NCBI GenBank assembly: GCA_037178625.1
Contig: CM074146.1
Span: forward strand, 1,888,569-1,952,568
DNA: 64,000 bases
DNA from: Skeletonema tropicum
Taxonomy: Eukaryota; Bacillariophyta; Thalassiosirophyceae; Thalassiosirales; Thalassiosiraceae
Direction of reading: 5' to 3'
The notes below the pieces were generated by a model. The model saw only the letters and a list, made by a program, of their open reading frames with translations. It was not told the DNA's origin and did no database searches. Shown here piece by piece: positions 58,256 to 64,000 of the stretch. A program made the translations under genes and the position numbers. Each line of letters opens with the position of its first letter. Within the stretch, counting starts at the first letter, position 1.

Positions 58256-59014
58256 ATGGAAAGTTTGATAGATGCTGCAAGAATCAGCTTGAGCGAGATT
58301 GGTGACTCAATATGTGCCAGTCTCGTTCGTGTCATCTTCCTCATTGATGCCAAGCATTCAAGAAGAGATTACATCTCAAATATCAAGTTACATTCGACGA
58401 AATCTATATTCTTCCTCAGGTTTAGTTCCACCATGTTTCTCTCTTCAAAACAGAATATAGACAGTGTACGAAGGAGCGCCTTTTCTTGGAATTCTTTTGT
58501 TGCATCAAGAGTCAGTTCTTTGCCGGCGGTATGGCATATTGCTGACATTCCACCTCAACATGGCGTTATCAAGTGTGCAGCAGATAGTATCCTACTCGGC
58601 GGCAGCATGCTTTTTGTGACGAAGAGAATACGTAAAGCACTCATTATTGTGTTGTTGTGTGTGATTCTCTGTCGATTTCCCTTGCACTGCTTTCGCACCT
58701 TCACCAATCTCTGCGCTGAATTTATATTTCATCTGGATGAGACCATGAGTGCACTGTGCACTACCACCACCAGCGGCGTTTTGTCGTCTATTGTGATGAA
58801 TGAGACACGGAAGAATGATGCTGAACTCCTGCTGCTGAATTCATTTGATGCTCCGCCCGCTGCATGCATCGGCATCGGCAGTCGGCAGCGAGATATGCCT
58901 CTTTTCGTTCCTCATGATCATGATGCTGGCTACCCACAACCTACCAAAAAGCATCGGCAAAGGTGCTACCCGACGTTGTTGCTGCCGTTGTCGTCTCGTG
59001 AACTAGTGTATTAA
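58256..59014 (+). CDS. Hypothetical 252-codon ORF (right copy, uninterrupted)
   Basis: ATG 58256, same sequence as 41991-42886 reversed but without the 134-bp insertion. One hydrophobic segment around residues ~130-145 (KALIIVLLCVILCRF) may span a membrane. The rest is unremarkable and no homologue is known to me. Being open in one arm only is weak support for a gene. Confidence 0.4.
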   Translation: MESLIDAARISLSEIGDSICASLVRVIFLIDAKHSRRDYISNIKLHSTKSIFFLRFSSTMFLSSKQNIDSVRRSAFSWNSFVASRVSSLPAVWHIADIPPQHGVIKCAADSILLGGSMLFVTKRIRKALIIVLLCVILCRFPLHCFRTFTNLCAEFIFHLDETMSALCTTTTSGVLSSIVMNETRKNDAELLLLNSFDAPPAACIGIGSRQRDMPLFVPHDHDAGYPQPTKKHRQRCYPTLLLPLSSRELVY

Positions 59015-60287
59015 TTGAAAGGATGTAGTGCTGCTCTTCATGCAGTGATTTGTGCGTGATTTAAGGCGACAACTGTCGGACCAAGATCCGACAAAACACG
59101 CATAGATCCTGATAGCGCACGACACTAACGAAAAAGCTAGCAGAAAAAATCCAAGCCTGTGATCCGTGTGAGTTTTGTCGGATCGATACCGGTCCGCGAG
59201 GAGAACTAAATAACCCCACTTGGGTCCGACAAAACGATGGTAATTGTATGTACTATTCCTCCTTATTCTAACTTGCACTTGTCGTGACCTCATGTGACCT
59301 ACTTACACCCCCCATGATCTTCTGACTCTGACTTGCACCCCAGCCCACAGACGACTAGAGTATGAGATACACTTGAGCAAGCAAGTACAAATACAAACAA
59401 AGAAGCAGCATTCCACAGCAATAGAGAAGGAGCCGCGTAGTTCAGTTCCAGTTCCCCTTATCCTTATTAATTGTCACAATCTACTTGGCTACTATTCGCT
59501 GCTCACAAATTGGAACCTCCCCAACAAATATGTGTGTTTAGGCGAATAGAGATAATAATAGATAGATACCTCCAAAAGATTGGTCTCTCTCGAGTTGTTG
59601 TTGTTGTCGATGACTATCATGGCATGTTGTTCCTGTGAAAAGAAAATATACCTCTCAGCAGTGAGTGTGTAGATTTGCAACCTTGTGGGTTGTTTATATT
59701 ATCACAATGCAGATGCGGATATAGAATCACCAGGCGCAGAGTTCACAAGACAATACTTTCACTTCTGGTAGCAGTGGGTCTCCGTGAAACAAAGATCTTA
59801 TTTCTGATATTGCATATTTAGTGCTGCAACAGACACAGCTGCAGCTACAGGGTTGGGAAAGTAAAGTAGATAGAAACGAATACAGTGTGAACATATCCTA
59901 AATGAAATTCAAATTAGATATAAGACTCATGATCATGTGAAACCACACACAGGATGAAACTAAATAAGTATTACACAAGACTTCAAACACAAAAATTTAC
60001 CTATAAATGATTAACAAAAACTTTTTACATAATCTGTACATACACTGAAATTGGAATCACTTTGAACCCTATGGGAGATATCGAGTGATGGGAACATTGG
60101 CATTGGATGCATTTTCAGGATAGGTTGCACTTATCGATCCCTTACCAGAACGACATTTCTCAAACAACTTGCCTGCCTTGCCCTTGCTAGATAGGAGCAC
60201 GACGGCTGAATTCATGATGAAAGAGACACAATGGACACGATGGCGGAAAACTGGCGCAGAAGACGGAACCTTCGTATTTCCCTTGCC
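59015..60287. other. Spacer between the hypothetical ORF and A'
   Basis: Mirror of 40,716-41,990, including the ttttgtcgga cluster (about 59,065-59,240) and the A-type 3' region (59,810-60,287). No gene seen. Confidence 0.45.
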
Positions 60288-63200
60288 TTATTTAGTAGAC
60301 GGCTGGAGAGAGATTGAAGGCAATTGCCTTGGCACAGATGAAGACGCACTCGATACAGATGGATTCAACGACGGAGTCGAAGATGGTTGTCCACTTGGCT
60401 CTGATGAAGGAGACGTAGATGCTGATGGATTCAATGACGGAGACGAAGATGGTTGTGCACTTGGTTCAGGCGAAGGAGCAATAGACGCCGATGGATTCAA
60501 CGAGGGAGCCAAAGATGGTTGCGCACTTGGTTCAGAAGAAGGAGCAATAGACAAAGATGGATTCAATGAGGGAGTCATAGATGGTTCTGCACTTGGCTCT
60601 GATGAAGGAGCACTAGTCACCGATGGATTCAATGACGGAGACGAAGATGGTGGTCCACTTGGCTCTGATGAAGGAGACGTAGATACTGATGGATTCAAAT
60701 TCAAAGACGGAGCCAACGATGGTTGTGCACTTGGTTCAGACGAAGGAGCACTAGACACCGATGGATTCAACGAAGAAGTCGAAGATGGTTGTCCACTTGG
60801 CTCTGATGAAGGAGACGTAGATACTGATGGATTCAATGACGGAGACAAAGATGGTTGTACACTTGGCTCTGATGAAGGCGCACTAGATACTGATGGATTC
60901 AATGACGGAGACAAAAGATGGTTGTCCACTTGGTTCAGAGAAAGGCGCACTAGACACCGATGGATTCATCGACGGAGTCGAAGATAATTGTACACTAGGT
61001 TCAGACGAAGGAGCACTAGACACCGATGGATTCATCGAAGGAGTCGAAGATGGTTGTTCACTTGGCTCTGATGAAGGAGACGTAGATACTGATGGATTCA
61101 ACGAGGGAGCCAAAGATGGTTGTCCACTTGGTTCAGACGAAGGCGCACTAGATACTGATGGATTCAATGACGGAGACGAAGATGGTGGTCCACTTGGTTC
61201 AGAGAAAGGCGCACTAGACACCGATTGGATTCATCGACGGAGTCGAAGATAATTGTACACTAGGTTCAGACGAAGGAGCACTAGACACCGATGGATTCAT
61301 CGAAGGAGTCGAAGATGGTTGTCCACTTGGCTCTGATGAAGGAGACGTAGATACTGATGGATTCAATGACGAAGACAAAGATGGTTGTACACTTGACTCT
61401 GATGAAGGCGCACTAGATACTGATGGATTCATGACGGAGACAAAGATGGTTGTCCACTTGGTTCAGAGAAAGGCGCACTAGACACCGATGGATTCATCGA
61501 CGGAGTCGAAGATAATTGTACACTAGGTTCAGACGAAGGAGCACTAGACACCGATGGATTCATCGAAGGAGTCGAAGATGGTTGTTCACTTGGCTCTGAT
61601 GAAGGAGACGTAGATACTCTGATGGATTCAACGAGGGAGCCAAAGATGGTTGTCCACTTGGTTCAGACGAAGGCGTACTAGACACCGATGGATTCAACGA
61701 CGGAGTCGAAGATGGTTGAGCACTTGGTTTAGACGAAGGAGCACTAGACACCGATGGATTCAATGAGGGAGTCGAAGATGGTTGTACACTTGGCTCTGAT
61801 GAAGGCGCACTAGATACTGATGGATTCAACGACGGAGTCGAAGATGGTTGTCCACTTGGTTCAGAGAAAGGCGCACTAGACACCGATGGATTCAACGACG
61901 GAGTCGAAGATGGTTGTCCACTTGGTTCATACGAAGGAGCAATAGACAACGATGGATTCATCGAAGGAGTCGAAGATGGTTGTTTACTTGGCCCTGATGA
62001 AGGTGACGTAGATACTGATGGATTCAATGACGGAGACGAAGATGGTTGTGCACTTGGTTGAGAAGAAGGAGCACTAGACACCGATGGATTCAACGACGGA
62101 GTCGTAGATGGTTGGGTACTTGGCTCTGATGAAGGAGCACTAGACACTGATGGATTCAACGAGGGAGCCAAAGATGGTGGAGGGATTGATAGATTGGGAG
62201 AGTTGGCGGGAGGAAGAGACACACTACCACTTCCACAATAGCAGCAATTCTCTGTTGCTGGTCCCATATCTCCTGCATAGGCGTCAGCTAAAGAACACAA
62301 GTCATAGACTTTATAAAATCCACACTCAGAACCATACCCATCCTTCCAGTTGGGCTTGTCGAAACATGACTTTGTCGAATATTGTTGTGCACTTGGTTCA
62401 GACGAAGGAGCACTAGACACCGATGGATTCAACGAAGGAGTCGAAGATGGTCGTCCACTTGGCTCTGATGAAGGAGACATAGATACTGATGGATTCAAAG
62501 AGGGAGCTGAAGATGGTTGTCCAATTGGTTCAGACGAAGGCGTACTAGACACCGATGGATTCAATGAGGGAGTCGAAGATGGTTGAGCACTTGCTTTAGA
62601 CGAAGGAGCACTAGACACCGATGGATTCAATGAGGAGTCGAAGATGGTCGTCCACTTGGCTCTGATGAAGGAGCACTAGATACTGATGGATTCAAAGAGG
62701 GAGTCGAAGATGGATGTCCGCTTGGCTCTGACGAAGGAGCAGTAGACACCGATGGATTCATCGACGGAGTCGAAGATGGATGTCCACTTGGCTCTGATGA
62801 AGGAGCACTAGACACCGATGGATTCAACGACGGAGTCGAAGATGGTTGTCCACTTGGCTCTGATGAAGGAGCACTAGACACCGATGGATTCAACGACGGA
62901 GTCGAAGATGGTTGTCCACTTGGCTCTGATGAAGGAGCACTAGACACTGATGGATTCATCGACGGAGTCGAAGATGGTTGTCCGCTTGGCTCTGATGAAG
63001 GAGCACTAGACACCGATGGATTCAACGACGGAGTCGAAGATGGTTGTCCACTTGGCTCTGATGAAGGAGCACTAGACACCGATGGATTCAATGACAGAAT
63101 CGAGGATGGTGGAGGGCTTGATAGATTTGGAGAGTTGGTAGAAGGAAGAGACACAATGCCACTTCCACAATAGCAGCAATTTTCTGTTGCTGGTCCCATA

Positions 63201-64000
63201 TCTCCTGCAAAGGCGTCAGCTAAAGAACACAAGTCATAGACTTTATACAATCCACACCCAGAACCATACCCATCCTTCCAGTTGGGCTTGTCGAAACATG
63301 ACTTTGTCGAAGATGGTTGTGCAAATGTTTCAGATGAAGAAGCACTAGACACCGATGGATTCATCGACGGAGTAAAAGATGGTTGTCCACTTGGCTCTGA
63401 TGAAGGCGCACTAGATACGGATGGATTCAACGAGGGAGCTGAAGATGGTTGAGCACTTGGTTCAGACGATGGAGCACTAGACACCGATGGATTCAACGAG
63501 GGAGTCGAAGATGGTTGTTCACTTGGTTCAGATGAAGGAGCACTAGACACCGATGGATTCATCGACGGAGTCGAAAATGGTTGTCCACTTGGCTCTGATG
63601 AAGGCGCACTAGACACTGATGTATTCAATGAGGGAGCCAAAGATGGTTGTCCACTTGGCTCTGATGAAGGAGCACTAGACACCGATGGATTCATCGACGG
63701 AGTCAAAGATGGTTGTCCGCTTGGCTCTGATGAAGGAGCACTAGACACCGATGGATTCATCGACGGAGTCGAAGATGGTTGTCCACTTGGCTCTGATGAA
63801 GGAGCACTAGACACCGATGGATTCAATGACAGAATCGAGGATGGTGGAGGGCTTGATAGATTTGGAGAGTTGGTAGAAGGAAGAGACACAATGCCACTTC
63901 CACAATAGCAGCAATTTTCTGTTGCTGGTCCCATATCTCCTGCAAAGGCGTCAGCTAAAGAACACAAGTCATAGACTTTATACAATCCACACCCAGAACC
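60288..64000 (-). pseudogene. Gene A' : mirror copy of gene A (partial, frameshifted)
   Basis: The 3' part of the surface-protein gene runs off the window at its 5' side. It holds at least three six-cysteine modules and the 66-bp repeats, and ends at a TAA at 60288-60290. Frame breaks not present in gene A include one lost C near 62,635, an added ct near 61,618, a lost a near 61,428, an added t near 61,225 and an added a near 60,915. The TGA that truncates gene A is GGA here. Near 63,870 the linker after a cysteine module is of the IVSLPSTNSP type, where gene A has a plain repeat. Confidence 0.7.

Larger units (their letters stand above)
50579..64000 (-). repeat. Right arm of the giant inverted repeat (runs off the window)
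   Basis: Mirror copy of the left arm in inverted order and orientation: B', MITE, PDZ-like ORF, coiled-coil ORF, small ORFs, A'. Differences from the left arm are scattered substitutions and single-base indels, absence of the 134-bp insertion, and a different repeat module near 63,870. Confidence 0.93.

Overview
The window looks like nuclear DNA of a stramenopile alga, most likely a diatom. It has compact genes with short GT-AG introns of about 57 to 115 bases. It encodes Ser/Pro-rich surface proteins with a recurring six-cysteine module of a kind I associate with diatom genomes, a GCN2-type kinase, and a secreted G8/beta-helix protein. Several DNA transposons are embedded. No rRNA, tRNA or CRISPR array was recognised. 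Species assignment is inference.

Layout, left half. 0-3.5 kb: the tail of an upstream ORF, a 1.46-kb non-autonomous DNA transposon with a CGTA target-site duplication, a MYND-finger gene and a decayed MYND relative. 3.9-8.3 kb: a frameshifted transposon, possibly piggyBac-like. 8.3-10.6 kb: gene-poor. 10.8-18.2 kb: a ten-exon gene for a secreted 2190-residue protein (signal peptide, discoidin-like domain, G8, parallel beta-helix, six near-identical farnesoic-acid-methyltransferase-like repeats). 19.66-27.41 kb: a complete-looking 7751-bp Ginger-like cut-and-paste transposon with long terminal inverted repeats, a GATG target-site duplication, a DDE integrase, a CXC cysteine cluster, a Ulp1-type protease and an orphan helix-turn-helix ORF. 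27.66-33.13 kb: a four-exon GCN2 eIF2-alpha kinase.

Layout, right half. From about 37 kb to the window end the sequence is one very large inverted repeat. Its axis is near 50,578, inside a 223-bp fold-back element. Each arm is at least 13.4 kb and carries, in mirror order, a large signal-anchored six-cysteine/SerPro repeat gene (A), several small doubtful ORFs, a PDZ-like gene, a 219-bp MITE with an 8-bp target-site duplication, and a shorter paralogue of gene A (B). The arms are nearly collinear but differ by single-base indels, one 134-bp insertion, a module swap and a nonsense codon. Whether this is a real palindrome or two haplotypes joined at a fold-back is the main open question.

Functional view. 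Genuine host genes are GCN2, the G8/beta-helix secreted protein, probably the MYND gene, and the A/B surface-protein family. The rest is mainly mobile DNA, decayed ORFs and short spacers.
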